DNA of 64,000 nt from Shimwellia pseudoproteus (GTDB lineage Bacteria; Pseudomonadota; Gammaproteobacteria; Enterobacterales; Enterobacteriaceae), in contig NZ_WBXP01000001.1 in assembly GCF_016415625.1 (NCBI RefSeq), positions 186,001 to 250,000 on the forward strand, written 5' to 3'. Under the pieces are notes generated by a model. The model was not told the origin of the DNA. It ran no database searches and saw nothing but the letters and a program-made list of their open reading frames with translations. The translations under genes were made by a program, and so were the position numbers. Numbering within the stretch: position 1 is the first letter of the stretch; every line of letters begins with the position of its first letter. Shown here in pieces: positions 29,895 through 39,881 of the stretch.

Positions 29895-30214
29895 TGCTCG
29901 GCTAATACCTTCTCAAGCCAGGCCCGCAAATCCGGCGGTGCCGATTTCAGGCTATTAGAGCCGCGCGTGATGGTCGCAATACCGGCACCCAGCTCGCTTT
30001 TCAGCTCCCGCTGGCTCATCTCACCGCGCAGCAACTCTTCAATAATCCGCACCCGGGTGCCCAGCGCAGTGCGCTCGTCAGGGGTGAGCATCAGGGTCAG
30101 GAATGGCAAATGCTGCTGATCAGTAAACGACTGCTGTAACAGATCCACAAAGCGCAACCATTCCTGGTGACTCTGTTCGGCCTGTTCTGCGGAATAAGGA
30201 GAGGGTTGAGTCAT
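29885..30214 (-). CDS. trpR: Trp operon repressor TrpR
   Basis: Tryptophan-activated dimeric repressor of trp, aroH, mtr and its own gene. It has 109 residues (E. coli 108). The helix-turn-helix [20 protein letters not shown] (residues about 68-87) is conserved, as is the tryptophan-binding region around [16 protein letters not shown] TrpR operator lies just upstream. It follows slt in the opposite direction, as in E. coli. Confidence 0.98.
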   Translation of the reverse strand: MTQPSPYSAEQAEQSHQEWLRFVDLLQQSFTDQQHLPFLTLMLTPDERTALGTRVRIIEELLRGEMSQRELKSELGAGIATITRGSNSLKSAPPDLRAWLEKVLAEHQR

Positions 30215-30225
30215 GTTATGCCACC

Positions 30226-30243
30226 GTACTATTCAACAAGTAC
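30226..30243 (-). promoter_or_regulatory. TrpR operator (autoregulation)
   Basis: GTACTATTCAACAAGTAC is an imperfect palindrome of the TrpR type (GTACTnGTTnAnTAGTAC on the other strand), 12 bp before the trpR start codon. It would allow autorepression, as known in E. coli. Confidence 0.75.
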
Positions 30244-30269
30244 AGCAGCATAACATACTCACCGGCAAA

Positions 30270-32204
30270 TCAATAACGGCGCTGCCACTCCGCATCGGTC
30301 ATCAGCTGCGGCTTACCGCCGAGGAAGTAGCGGTAATAGGCATCATACGCCAGCACGTTCTTCACATAACCGCGGGTTTCCGAGAACGGAATACTCTCCA
30401 CAAACGCCACCGCGTCAATACGCCCGGCGCTGTTCCCAAGCCAGGTACGCACCCGGCCCGGCCCGGCGTTGTACGCCGCCGAGGCAAAGATACGGTTATT
30501 ACCAAACTGATCAATCACGTACTGCAAATAACTGGTCCCCAGATTAATGTTCATTTCCGGGTCCAGCAGCTGCGCCCGGTTACTGTAGCCGGGGATACTG
30601 AACATCTGCGCGGTATGCTGGGCGGTAGCCGGCATCAACTGCATCAGCCCGCTGGCCCCCACCGGAGAGCCAATTTTCGGGTTCCAGGCGCTCTCCTGAC
30701 GGGCGATCGCCATCGCATAGCTGACAGACACCGCTTTGCCGCTGGTATAGCGATCAAACAGGTTTTTATACGCCAGCGGGAAGCGTTCGCGCAGGTTATC
30801 CCACAGCTTACCGGCGATAGTCGCCTGGACGCTTAAATCCCACCAGCCGCGATCCAGCGCATAACTGGCCAGCGCCCCCTGTTCGTCTTTACTGCGGCTG
30901 GCAATATAACTGGACCACTCGCCCCGGGCGGTATTGTCCATATTCCAGTACATCAGCTCACGGATGCGGGCCATCTCCGGCCCCTGCACCAGCGCCGGGT
31001 TCACTTCCGGCGGCTTGTTGATATACAAGTTATAATCTTCACCCAGCTTTTGCGCGGCGGCCATCGGGTAGAAACCGCGCTTTTTCATCAGCGCGTGGAG
31101 GATAGCCTTACCTTCGTCATCGCGCCCCTGCTCCAGCAGCAAATCCCCCTGCCAATACTGCCATTCATCTTTCTGTTTATCTTCCATCGGCAGGCGGGCA
31201 ATCCAGGTATTCAGCCCGGTGCGGTCGCCAACACCCAGCGCCATACGGATCCGCCGTTCAATCAGCGAGGCATCATCAGAGCGCATGACCACGTCATCAC
31301 GCCAGGCCGCTTGCTCGCTGGTGGCATCGGTGCCCATCAGCCGCCAGGCCACCACTTCATGAAGGGCCTGCGCCTGCTGGTCGGTAAATTGCTGGGCCTG
31401 AATGAGTGACGGCAGCATCAGGCGGGCGTTTTCCACGTCCTGGCGCGCCACGCTGGCAAACGCCACGATCACCGCATCCCGGGAGAAGTCCGTTGCCGGC
31501 ACCGAACGGGCAAAGGTCATCACCGAATTGGGGTTATTCGCCAGTGACACCAGCGGGATAGAAAGTGACTGATAGCCCGGCGGCATATCGCTGGCCAGAC
31601 GGGAGACCAGCGTGCTATTCCCCTGCTTCATCGCCAGGCGAATACGGGACAAGTACTCCTCCGGCTGCTGATTGCCGGAGGTTCGCCAACTGGCAAACAG
31701 GGATTCACAGGCCGCAGGCATATTTTTACCGGACTGCCATAAGCCCCTCGCCCCTTGCCAGGCGTCCTGGGCCTGGCCGGTGCTCCATTTGGCATAATAG
31801 TAATTACATTTGGCTTCGGTGGACGGTGGCGGTTCCGGGCTGAACGCCAGCACACCATTCCAGTCCTGACGGCGCGCCAGCTCATTAACAAACCGGGATT
31901 TCAGCGAGCGGGCCAGCGGGAGTGTCGGGTTCTTTTGAATAAACTGCGCCACCGCAATGGTGGTTTCGTTAGACAGGTCATCCGTTAGCTGGCGATATTC
32001 CAGGTAAGGGTATAGCGGGTAGTCACGCAGGGTGGGCATCAATTGCTGCACCACATCCATCTGGCGGTTATCCCATGCCTGTTTAACCTGCGCATAGCGG
32101 CTGCGTTGCTCGTCCAGAGAGTCCGCATTCGCCACTTGATTGAGCGTTAATACGCACACCCCGGCGGCCAGCGCGCGCCACATAATCTGTTTGGCTTTCC
32201 CCAC
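30270..32204 (-). CDS. slt: Soluble lytic murein transglycosylase Slt70
   Basis: Periplasmic enzyme that cleaves glycan strands with formation of 1,6-anhydro-muramic acid. It has 644 residues (E. coli 645). A signal peptide ends at ANA before DSLDEQRSRY. The long helical U and L domains fill the first 440 or so residues, and the C-terminal lysozyme-like domain carries the catalytic glutamate in AMAIARQESAWNP and the GASGLMQLMP motif. The start is GTG at 32204: CGAGGAG lies 7 nt upstream and GKAKQIMWR matches the E. coli N-terminus. An ATG at 32243 is less likely. Confidence 0.95.
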   Translation of the reverse strand: MGKAKQIMWRALAAGVCVLTLNQVANADSLDEQRSRYAQVKQAWDNRQMDVVQQLMPTLRDYPLYPYLEYRQLTDDLSNETTIAVAQFIQKNPTLPLARSLKSRFVNELARRQDWNGVLAFSPEPPPSTEAKCNYYYAKWSTGQAQDAWQGARGLWQSGKNMPAACESLFASWRTSGNQQPEEYLSRIRLAMKQGNSTLVSRLASDMPPGYQSLSIPLVSLANNPNSVMTFARSVPATDFSRDAVIVAFASVARQDVENARLMLPSLIQAQQFTDQQAQALHEVVAWRLMGTDATSEQAAWRDDVVMRSDDASLIERRIRMALGVGDRTGLNTWIARLPMEDKQKDEWQYWQGDLLLEQGRDDEGKAILHALMKKRGFYPMAAAQKLGEDYNLYINKPPEVNPALVQGPEMARIRELMYWNMDNTARGEWSSYIASRSKDEQGALASYALDRGWWDLSVQATIAGKLWDNLRERFPLAYKNLFDRYTSGKAVSVSYAMAIARQESAWNPKIGSPVGASGLMQLMPATAQHTAQMFSIPGYSNRAQLLDPEMNINLGTSYLQYVIDQFGNNRIFASAAYNAGPGRVRTWLGNSAGRIDAVAFVESIPFSETRGYVKNVLAYDAYYRYFLGGKPQLMTDAEWQRRY

Positions 32205-32437
32205 AACTACTCCTCGATTCAATTGATCACTCCGCGGCTTCATGCCACCGTCATCAAAACTTATTTTATGCTAACTGCACTGGCCATCAGGCGCCATGTC
32301 CTGCGCATAATTTTGCGATTTCACCGGGTCATTAACGCTTTGGTTGGCGTTGGCTGGGATTCAGGCAGGAAAACGGCTACACTTCGCCTGGTAAAATAAT
32401 CATCTCATATCACGATATAAAGAGGCGAAGTCGCAAC

Positions 32438-34108
32438 GTGGCTCAATTCGTTTATACCATGCATCGCGTCGGCAAGGTTGTACCGCCGAAGCGACATATT
32501 CTGAAAGATATCTCTTTAAGCTTTTTCCCAGGGGCAAAAATTGGCGTACTGGGCCTGAACGGTGCCGGTAAGTCTACCCTGCTGCGCATCATGGCGGGTA
32601 TCGATAAAGACATCGAAGGGGAAGCGCGCCCGCAGCCTGGTATCAAAATTGGCTACCTGCCCCAGGAGCCTCAGCTTAATAAAGACCATACCGTCCGCGA
32701 ATCCATCGAAGAAGCCGTAGCCGAAGTGGTGGACGCGCTCAAGCGTCTGGATGAAGTCTACGCGCTCTATGCGGACCCGGATGCCGATTTCGACAAACTG
32801 GCCGCCGAACAGGGCAAGCTGGAAGAGATAATCCAGGCCCACGACGGCCATAACCTGAATAACCAGCTTGAGCGCGCCGCCGACGCGCTGCGCTTGCCGG
32901 AGTGGGATGCCAAAATCGACACCCTGTCCGGGGGTGAGCGCCGCCGCGTCGCGCTGTGCCGCCTGCTACTGGAAAAACCAGACATGCTGCTGCTGGACGA
33001 ACCAACTAACCACCTGGATGCAGAATCCGTGGCCTGGCTGGAACGCTTCCTGCACGACTTTGAAGGCACCGTGGTGGCTATCACCCACGACCGTTACTTC
33101 CTCGACAACGTGGCGGGCTGGATCCTCGAACTGGACCGCGGCGAAGGTATTCCGTGGGAAGGCAACTACTCCTCCTGGCTGGAGCAGAAAGATCAGCGCC
33201 TGGCCCAGGAAGCCTCTCAGGAAGCGGCACGCCGTAAATCCATTGAGAAAGAGCTGGAGTGGGTGCGCCAGGGCGCTAAAGGCCGTCAGTCTAAGGGCAA
33301 AGCCCGCCTGGCGCGCTTTGAAGAGCTCAATAACGTCGATTACCAGAAACGTAACGAAACCAGCGAGTTGTTTATCCCGCCTGGACCGCGCCTCGGCGAC
33401 AAGGTGCTGGAGGTGGAAAACCTCAGCAAATCTTACGGCGATCGCGTCCTGTTCGACGATTTGTCCTTCTCTATCCCGAAAGGGGCGATTGTCGGGATAA
33501 TCGGGCCGAACGGTGCCGGTAAATCCACCCTGTTCCGCCTGATAACCGGCGCCGAGCAGCCGGATTCCGGGGCGATCAACCTTGGTGAAACGGTAAAACT
33601 GGCCTCTGTTGACCAGTTCCGTGACGCCATGGATGACAAGAAAACCGTCTGGGAAGAAGTGTCTGGCGGGCTGGACATCATGAAGATCGGCAACTTTGAG
33701 CTGCCGAGCCGCGCCTACGTGGGCCGCTTTAACTTCAAAGGCACCGATCAGGGCAAACGAGTAGGTGAACTGTCCGGCGGTGAACGCGGCCGTTTGCACC
33801 TCGCCAAGCTGTTGCAGGTGGGCGGTAACATGTTACTGCTCGATGAACCGACCAACGACCTGGACGTGGAAACCCTGCGCGCGCTGGAAAACGCCCTGCT
33901 GGAGTTCCCGGGCTGTGCCATGGTGATTTCCCATGACCGCTGGTTCCTCGACCGTATCGCCACCCATATCCTGGATTATCAGGACGAAGGTAAGGTGGAG
34001 TTCTTCGAAGGTAACTTTACCGAATACGAAGAGTACAAGAAACGCACCCTCGGCGCCGACGCGCTGGAGCCGAAGCGTATCAAGTACAAACGCATGACCG
34101 CGCGTTAA
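32438..34108 (+). CDS. ettA: Energy-dependent translational throttle protein EttA (ABC-F)
   Basis: Cytoplasmic ABC-F ATPase that binds the ribosomal E site and gates entry into elongation according to the ATP/ADP ratio. It has 556 residues (E. coli 555). Two ABC cassettes are visible, with Walker A GLNGAGKST and GPNGAGKST, signatures LSGGERRRV and LSGGERGRL, and Walker B LLLDEPTNHLD and LLLDEPTNDLD. The arm and P-site tip linker lie between. The start is GTG at 32438, giving MAQFVYTMHRVGK as in E. coli. There is no transmembrane part. Confidence 0.98.
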   Translation: MAQFVYTMHRVGKVVPPKRHILKDISLSFFPGAKIGVLGLNGAGKSTLLRIMAGIDKDIEGEARPQPGIKIGYLPQEPQLNKDHTVRESIEEAVAEVVDALKRLDEVYALYADPDADFDKLAAEQGKLEEIIQAHDGHNLNNQLERAADALRLPEWDAKIDTLSGGERRRVALCRLLLEKPDMLLLDEPTNHLDAESVAWLERFLHDFEGTVVAITHDRYFLDNVAGWILELDRGEGIPWEGNYSSWLEQKDQRLAQEASQEAARRKSIEKELEWVRQGAKGRQSKGKARLARFEELNNVDYQKRNETSELFIPPGPRLGDKVLEVENLSKSYGDRVLFDDLSFSIPKGAIVGIIGPNGAGKSTLFRLITGAEQPDSGAINLGETVKLASVDQFRDAMDDKKTVWEEVSGGLDIMKIGNFELPSRAYVGRFNFKGTDQGKRVGELSGGERGRLHLAKLLQVGGNMLLLDEPTNDLDVETLRALENALLEFPGCAMVISHDRWFLDRIATHILDYQDEGKVEFFEGNFTEYEEYKKRTLGADALEPKRIKYKRMTAR

Positions 34109-34116
34109 TCCCCTGT

Positions 34117-34136
34117 CCCCTCCCGCCCGGGAGGGG
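34117..34136. terminator. Possible terminator hairpin between ettA and nadR
   Basis: CCCCTCCCG/CGGGAGGGG stem (34117-34125 and 34128-34136) between the convergent ettA and nadR ends. No clean T-run follows, so the terminator role is tentative. Confidence 0.4.
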
Positions 34137-34196
34137 ATATTTCACCACGCCAGAAAAAACCACCAGCCCAGCGATCCGGGCCGGAGAACACCCGTG

Positions 34197-35432
34197 TTAG
34201 CCCTGCTCGCCCATCATCTGCTTCACCAGCTCAACACTGCGCAGGAAGCGGCGGTCGTGATTGGGTTCATCCACCCACACGTAGGGCATCTGGTTGGCCT
34301 GTAATAGCCCCTCCAGCAAGTTCAGGTAGGGTGTACGGCTGCTGGCGGCACTTGCGCCGGTGGCGGGCTCTGCGGCGGTATCTTCCGGGATAGCCCCCAG
34401 CAAGATAACCAAATCAAAACGGTATTCATCAATCAGCGCCTGCACAAAGGGGTGTTCGCGCCCCTGATGCTTTTTACAACGCGCCTGAATAGAGACAAAG
34501 TCAGTATCGACAAATACCACCTTATTGGCATATTTCACTGAAAAATCAATATACTGAGCCTGGCCGAGGGCGATTTTGTCATAGTCGGAATATTGCAGCG
34601 CCATCTGATCGCCCCCGAGGTGGGAGAAAATATAATCCTGGCCGTACTCCCAGGCGCTGGTGGTGTTAAAGATATTGGCCAGTTTATTCACCAGGGTAGA
34701 CTTGCCGCTCTTCTCGCCCCCCAGAATGGCGACGGTACGGACAAAAAACGGTTTCACCTCGGTGGGGATATACTCCCAGTAGCGGAACGGGTTTTCGCGG
34801 ATTTGGGCGCCGCTGATGGCCATAAACGTGCGCCGGGGGTCAATAAGCGTCGCCTCAACCCCAAGATGTTCCGGGTATTGCCGGGCATCACTCTCTTCGC
34901 TGGTGTAAATCCGATTGGGGTAGATGCCCTTCTCTTCCATAAACCCTTTAATGCCCCGGCTCCAGACATCCCAGCCGTGGGGGTATGGCTCCATCCCTTC
35001 TTCATTGAAGGCGTGGATATGGATATTTTTCTGATACTTAAAGGTTTGTAATAGCCAGCGTAACCGGTCGCTGATGGTGGGCTGCTGGGACATGGCGCTG
35101 TCTTCAAACAACGCCCGATCGCGGCTTTCGTCATAGCCCATAATAATATGCAATTCATCGACCTGGCTGCAGGCGCGCTGGATAAGGTAGACGTGGCCGG
35201 TATGCAGTGGATAAAACTTACCAAACACCACCCCGACATTTTTCTGGCGGCGCGGGAACTCCAGCTCAAGGAAACGGTGTAGTGCCTCCAGCTTTTGGGC
35301 GCTGGGGCTTTTGATTTTGGCGTTGAGCAGTTGGCTAAGATAGCCCTTTGTCATCCCGCTGGCATCCGCCACCTGCTGTAAGGTGCATCCTTTACGGCGA
35401 ATGGCGTTTTTCAGGTAGTCGAACGATGACAT
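34197..35432 (-). CDS. nadR: NadR: NAD-biosynthesis repressor / NMN adenylyltransferase / ribosylnicotinamide kinase
   Basis: Trifunctional NAD homeostasis protein of 411 residues. An N-terminal helix-turn-helix (GCTLQQVADASGMTKGYLSQ, residues about 15-34) represses NAD genes. The middle domain has the nucleotidyltransferase motif FGKFYPLHTGH. The C-terminal ribosylnicotinamide kinase domain has the P-loop GGEKSGKST. The ATG at 35432 is preceded by CCGGAGG and gives the family N-terminus MSSFDYLKNAIRRKG. Downstream of radA, as in E. coli; the 170-bp gap holds a small GCTATCT/AGATAGC inverted repeat at 35529-35550. Confidence 0.97.
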   Translation of the reverse strand: MSSFDYLKNAIRRKGCTLQQVADASGMTKGYLSQLLNAKIKSPSAQKLEALHRFLELEFPRRQKNVGVVFGKFYPLHTGHVYLIQRACSQVDELHIIMGYDESRDRALFEDSAMSQQPTISDRLRWLLQTFKYQKNIHIHAFNEEGMEPYPHGWDVWSRGIKGFMEEKGIYPNRIYTSEESDARQYPEHLGVEATLIDPRRTFMAISGAQIRENPFRYWEYIPTEVKPFFVRTVAILGGEKSGKSTLVNKLANIFNTTSAWEYGQDYIFSHLGGDQMALQYSDYDKIALGQAQYIDFSVKYANKVVFVDTDFVSIQARCKKHQGREHPFVQALIDEYRFDLVILLGAIPEDTAAEPATGASAASSRTPYLNLLEGLLQANQMPYVWVDEPNHDRRFLRSVELVKQMMGEQG

Positions 35433-35602
35433 GTACTGCCTCCGGCAATTAATCGGGATTCCACGGCCCATCAGGCCCAGGGGGATAATTCTGCGATCAC
35501 GGCAGCAGGGCTGGCTTCGGCCCGGCGAGCTATCTGGCTCACGAGATAGCGCGTTACCGGACGGGGTCTGGCCCTGCCGCCTGTGAAGTATGAAGGGAGT
35601 GA

Positions 35603-36985
35603 TTATAAATCGTCAAACACTGCCAGTGCATCAGAAAGCTTTTTAACACCAAATATTTGCATACCTTCGGGTGCTTTTTTCGGCACATTGGCCGCCGGCA
35701 CAATCGCGCGGCGAAAACCGTGCTTAGCGGCTTCAGAAATCCGCTCCTGGCCGCTGGGTACCGGGCGGATTTCCCCGGCCAGCCCGACCTCGCCAAAGAC
35801 CACCAGATCGTTCGGCAGTGGCCGGTCGCGCAGGCTGGAAACCATCGCTAACAGTAAGGCCAGGTCGGCACTGGTTTCTGTCACTTTGACACCGCCAACC
35901 ACGTTAACAAACACATCCTGGTCCGCCATCTGTAATCCACCGTGACGGTGCAGCACCGCCAGCAGAATAGCCAGCCGGTTTTGCTCAAGGCCAACGGCCA
36001 CCCGGCGCGGGTTAGACATCATCGAGTGGTCTACCAGGGCCTGGATCTCCACCAGCAGCGGGCGGGTCCCTTCCCAGACCACCATAACCGAGCTGCCTGA
36101 GGTAACTTCATCGCCCCGGCTGAGGAAAATAGCCGATGGGTTGCTCACTTCGCGCAGCCCCTGTTCGGTCATGGCAAACACCCCCAGCTCATTCACCGCC
36201 CCGAAGCGGTTTTTATGGCTGCGCAGGGTGCGAAAGCGGGAGTCCGCATCACCATCCAGCAATACAGAACAGTCGATGCAGTGCTCAAGCACCTTCGGCC
36301 CCGCCAGAGAACCGTCTTTGGTCACGTGGCCGACCATGACAATAGCCACCCCGCGGGTTTTGGCAAAGCGGGTCAAATAGGCGGCAGTTTCACGCACCTG
36401 GGCCACACTGCCCGGCGAGGACTGGATATCCGCCATATGCATCACCTGGATGGAGTCAATCACCATCAGCTTCGGCTGTTCTTGCTCGGCAATCAGGCAA
36501 ATCTGCTCGATACTGGTTTCCGACAGCATATTCAGATTGCCGGTGGGCAGCCCCAGGCGGTGGGCGCGCATCGCCACCTGCTGGAGTGACTCTTCCCCGG
36601 TGACGTACAGGGTTTTCATCTGTTCCGCCAGGCGGCACAGGGTTTGCAGTAACAGCGTGGACTTCCCGGCCCCTGGGTTACCGCCAATCAGAATGGCACT
36701 CCCCGGGACCACCCCGCCCCCCAGCACCCGATCAAACTCTTTAAATCCGGTGGAGAAACGCGGCAATTCCTCAAGGCTAATCTCAGACAGCCGCTGGACC
36801 TTACTGACCCCGGCACTGCCCGCATAGCCCGAAAGCCGTTCATTACGCGCCGCCTGGGGGCTGGCCGCCAGGCGTACTTCGGTGATGGTATTCCACGCCT
36901 GGCAAGCGCTGCACTGCCCCTGCCAGCGGGGATAATCCGCACCACACTCATTACAAACAAACGCGCGTTTTGGAGCTTTCGCCAC
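35603..36985 (-). CDS. radA: DNA repair and recombination protein RadA
   Basis: RecA-like ATPase that promotes branch migration during recombinational repair. It has 460 residues, as in E. coli. The N-terminal zinc finger is CNECGADYP ... CSACQAW, Walker A is GGNPGAGKST, the RadA-specific KNRFG motif lies in SHKNRFGAVNELG, and the C-terminus is a Lon-protease-like domain. It starts with GTG at 36985, preceded by CGAGGT, 15 bp after serB. Part of the serB-radA-nadR unit. Confidence 0.98.
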   Translation of the reverse strand: MAKAPKRAFVCNECGADYPRWQGQCSACQAWNTITEVRLAASPQAARNERLSGYAGSAGVSKVQRLSEISLEELPRFSTGFKEFDRVLGGGVVPGSAILIGGNPGAGKSTLLLQTLCRLAEQMKTLYVTGEESLQQVAMRAHRLGLPTGNLNMLSETSIEQICLIAEQEQPKLMVIDSIQVMHMADIQSSPGSVAQVRETAAYLTRFAKTRGVAIVMVGHVTKDGSLAGPKVLEHCIDCSVLLDGDADSRFRTLRSHKNRFGAVNELGVFAMTEQGLREVSNPSAIFLSRGDEVTSGSSVMVVWEGTRPLLVEIQALVDHSMMSNPRRVAVGLEQNRLAILLAVLHRHGGLQMADQDVFVNVVGGVKVTETSADLALLLAMVSSLRDRPLPNDLVVFGEVGLAGEIRPVPSGQERISEAAKHGFRRAIVPAANVPKKAPEGMQIFGVKKLSDALAVFDDL

Positions 36986-37000
36986 CGGTTACCTCGTTAA

Positions 37001-37972
37001 TTATTCCTGATTAAGACTACCGGACAGGATGCACAGCACCCCCATCAGGTCAGCATTGTGGATGCTCACCCCGGCTTTCTGGTTTACTTTCGGCTTCGCG
37101 TGGTAGGCAATCCCCAGCGCCGCGCGGAGGATCATCGGCAGATCATTCGCCCCGTCGCCAATGGCGACCGTCTGCTCTGCCGGGATATCATACTTCTCTG
37201 CGAGCCGTTGCAGGGTCATTTCTTTGTAACCACCGTCGACAATCGGCCCGATCACCTGGCCGGTCAGGCGGCCATCGCGAATTTCCAGCGTATTGGCCAC
37301 CACCTCGGTGAGGTGCAGAGTGTCCCGCAGGTACTCCGCAAAGAAGGTAAATCCACCGGAGGCAATCGCCACTTTCCACTCCATGGCGAGCAGTTTTTCC
37401 ACCAGCTCAGTCAGGCCAGGCATCAGCGGCAAGCCGTCACGCACCTGGCGTAAAATATCGGCATCGGCCCCTTCAAGGGTGCCCACCCGCTGGCGCAGGC
37501 TGGCGGTGAAGTCCAGTTCGCCGCGCATGGCGCGCTCCGTGACCCCGGCCACCATCTCGCCGGTACCGGCCAGCTTCGCAATTTCATCAATGCATTCGAT
37601 CTGAATCGCGGTGGAGTCCATATCCATCACCAGCAGGCCCGGGGCACGCAGGTAAGGGATATTGCCCAGCGGGGCGACATCCAGCCCGGCGCTGTGCGCC
37701 AGTTTGGTGGCCCGCGGCGTCAAAGAACCCGCCAGACGTACTACCTGATAGTCACCGACACACCAGGCGCTGACGATAACCATCGCCGCCCCCAGTTTGC
37801 GCTGATACGCCGTCAAACGTGCTTTATCCAGCGCCCGGCCATACAGCAGCCAGCCGGTACGCCCGGCGCGATAATCCAGTGGCATCACTTCATCACCACT
37901 CAGTGAAAGCGGCAACCCTGGCCAGAGGGAAACATCATTTGGCAGGTCGCACCAGGTCAGGCTATTAGGCAT
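37001..37972 (-). CDS. serB: Phosphoserine phosphatase SerB
   Basis: HAD-family phosphatase that makes serine from phosphoserine. It has 323 residues (E. coli 322). The nucleophile motif is MDMDSTAIQIECIDEIA (DxDST), motif II is ASGGFTFF, and motif IV is AIGDGANDLPM. The N-terminal ACT-like region is present. The ATG at 37972 has CAGGAG upstream and yields the family N-terminus MPNSLTWCDLP; the longer reading from 38008 does not. Diverges from ytjB, as in E. coli. Confidence 0.97.
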   Translation of the reverse strand: MPNSLTWCDLPNDVSLWPGLPLSLSGDEVMPLDYRAGRTGWLLYGRALDKARLTAYQRKLGAAMVIVSAWCVGDYQVVRLAGSLTPRATKLAHSAGLDVAPLGNIPYLRAPGLLVMDMDSTAIQIECIDEIAKLAGTGEMVAGVTERAMRGELDFTASLRQRVGTLEGADADILRQVRDGLPLMPGLTELVEKLLAMEWKVAIASGGFTFFAEYLRDTLHLTEVVANTLEIRDGRLTGQVIGPIVDGGYKEMTLQRLAEKYDIPAEQTVAIGDGANDLPMILRAALGIAYHAKPKVNQKAGVSIHNADLMGVLCILSGSLNQE

Positions 37973-38082
37973 TACAACTCCTGTAGGAAGTAAATCAGGC
38001 CGGTACAAAACAACGCATGAGGCTACCCTGTCCTGTGCGCTTCTGGCAACATGAAAGCGACAATTTTTAACTCAGGTGAGAT

Positions 38083-38751
38083 ATGGTTCGGGCAAAACTC
38101 AAATTTCGGTTACACCGCGCGGCAATTGTGCTGATTTGTCTGGCGCTGCTGGTGGCCCTGATGCAGGGTGCCTCCTGGTTTAGCCAGGCGCACCAGAAAA
38201 CGCGCGATCGGCAATTTGAGGAGCTGGCCCGCACCCTGGCAGGCCAGGTAAGCCTGCGATTAACGCCGCTGATGAAAGGCAATAATCCGGATGAAAAAGC
38301 CATCGCCCGCATCCTTCAGGGGCTGACCCATAACAGCCGGGTCCTCGATGCCGCAGTCTATGATGACGAAGGCAACCAGATAGCCCATAGCGGTGAGGAC
38401 GTCAGCGTACGTGACCGGCTGGCGCTGGATGGCAAAAAAGTCGGCAGCTATTTTAACCAGCAAATTGTACAGCCCATCGAAGTGAAAAGCGGCCCGGTCG
38501 GTTACCTGCGGCTGACGCTGGATACCCACACCCTGCCCACCGAGGCGCGCCAGGTGGATAACACCACCAATATTCTGCGCCTGATGATGCTGCTGGCGCT
38601 GGCTATCGGTATTGTGCTGGCCCGTACCCTGCTGGGGGGCAGACGCACCCGCTGGCAGCAATCACCGTTCCTGCTAACCGCCAGTAAACCGATCCCCGAG
38701 GATGACGACAACGAGGGCGGGAGCGAGGACGACCACAAGCGCACCCGCTAA
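38083..38751 (+). CDS. ytjB: Membrane protein YtjB (Smp)
   Basis: Inner-membrane protein of unknown function, 222 residues (E. coli 214). One N-terminal transmembrane helix (AAIVLICLALLVALMQGASW, residues about 10-29), a periplasmic domain of about 140 residues, and a second helix (IGIVLARTLL) near residue 178. The C-terminal tail after TASKPIPEDD is longer and more acidic than in E. coli. It shares the divergent promoter region with serB and is followed by lplA 60 bp downstream. Confidence 0.93.
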   Translation: MVRAKLKFRLHRAAIVLICLALLVALMQGASWFSQAHQKTRDRQFEELARTLAGQVSLRLTPLMKGNNPDEKAIARILQGLTHNSRVLDAAVYDDEGNQIAHSGEDVSVRDRLALDGKKVGSYFNQQIVQPIEVKSGPVGYLRLTLDTHTLPTEARQVDNTTNILRLMMLLALAIGIVLARTLLGGRRTRWQQSPFLLTASKPIPEDDDNEGGSEDDHKRTR

Positions 38752-38811
38752 CCCACTGGCCGGCGGCAGGCATGGTAAACTGGCGGCCTGATTCACGAAT
38801 GGATATCGCCG

Positions 38812-39828
38812 ATGAGTTCACTACGCCTGTTGCTGTCTGATTCCCACGATCCCTGGTTCAACCTCGCCGTTGAAGAGTGTATTTTCCGCCAGATGCCCGC
38901 CACCCAGCATGTCCTGTTTCTGTGGCGCAATGCCGATACGGTGGTGATTGGCCGGGCCCAAAACCCGTGGAAGGAGTGTAATACCCGGCGCATGGAGCAG
39001 GACCACGTGCGCCTTGCCCGGCGCAGCAGCGGCGGCGGCGCGGTATTCCACGATCTGGGCAATACCTGCTTTACGTTTATGTCCGGCAAGCCGGATTACA
39101 ACAAAAGCATCTCCACGGCAATTGTGCTGGATGCGCTGGCCTCTCTGGGGATCCCGGCCTCGGCTTCCGGGCGCAACGATCTGGTGGTCAGTACGCCCCA
39201 GGGGCCGCGTAAGGTTTCTGGCTCCGCCTACCGGGAAACCAAAGATCGCGGTTTTCACCACGGCACCCTGTTGCTGGATGCCGACCTCAGCCGGTTGGCA
39301 AACTACCTCAATCCGGATCAGAAAAAACTCCAGGCCAAGGGGATAACCTCCGTGCGCAGCCGGGTGGCCAACCTGACAGAACTGCTACCGGGGATCACCC
39401 ACCAGCAGATTTCTGACGCCATCAGCACGGCGTTTTTCCGCCATTACGGCGAACAGGTGGCCCCGGAAGTCATCTCACCGGATAACACCCCGGATCTGCC
39501 GGGGTTTAGCGACACCTTCGCCCGCCAGAGCAGTTGGGAATGGAATTTTGGCCAGGCCCCGGCGTTCAGTCATACCCTCGATGAACGTTTTAGCTGGGGT
39601 GGCGTTGAATTACATGTCGACGTTGAAAAAGGGCGAATCACCCGGGCGCAGGTGTTCAGTGACAGCCTCAACCCGGCGCCGCTGGAAGCACTGGCAGAGC
39701 AATTGCCCGGGGTGGAGTATCGCAGTAACACCCTGGAGCAGCAGTGCCTGGCGCTGATTGCCCGCTTCCCGGACCAGACGGCAGAATTAGGTGAACTGGC
39801 GGGCTGGATAGCCCGCGCAGTACGTTAA
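38812..39828 (+). CDS. lplA: Lipoate-protein ligase A
   Basis: Attaches free lipoate to the lipoyl domains of 2-oxoacid dehydrogenases and the glycine cleavage H protein. It has 338 residues, as in E. coli. [15 protein letters not shown] binds lipoyl-AMP, and the lysine in KVSGSAYRE is the conserved ligase residue. The C-terminal accessory domain is intact. Convergent with deoD. E. coli has yjjJ between lplA and deoD; it is missing here. Confidence 0.97.
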   Translation: MSSLRLLLSDSHDPWFNLAVEECIFRQMPATQHVLFLWRNADTVVIGRAQNPWKECNTRRMEQDHVRLARRSSGGGAVFHDLGNTCFTFMSGKPDYNKSISTAIVLDALASLGIPASASGRNDLVVSTPQGPRKVSGSAYRETKDRGFHHGTLLLDADLSRLANYLNPDQKKLQAKGITSVRSRVANLTELLPGITHQQISDAISTAFFRHYGEQVAPEVISPDNTPDLPGFSDTFARQSSWEWNFGQAPAFSHTLDERFSWGGVELHVDVEKGRITRAQVFSDSLNPAPLEALAEQLPGVEYRSNTLEQQCLALIARFPDQTAELGELAGWIARAVR

Positions 39829-39862
39829 AAAAACGGCGGGTGAGCATGATACTCACCCGCCG
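39827..39862 (-). terminator. Terminator of the deo operon
   Basis: Read leftward, a perfect 11-bp stem CGGCGGGTGAG/CTCACCCGCCG (39834-39844 and 39852-39862) with a 7-nt loop is followed by seven T. It overlaps the stop codon of convergent lplA by two bases. Confidence 0.93.
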
Positions 39863-39881
39863 CGATATTCGACTGTCCGGA

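Noticed and set aside
35529-35550. GCTATCT/AGATAGC inverted repeat between radA and nadR.
   Set aside because: The 7-bp stem with no T-run is too weak for a terminator and unlike known REP elements, so no function is claimed.
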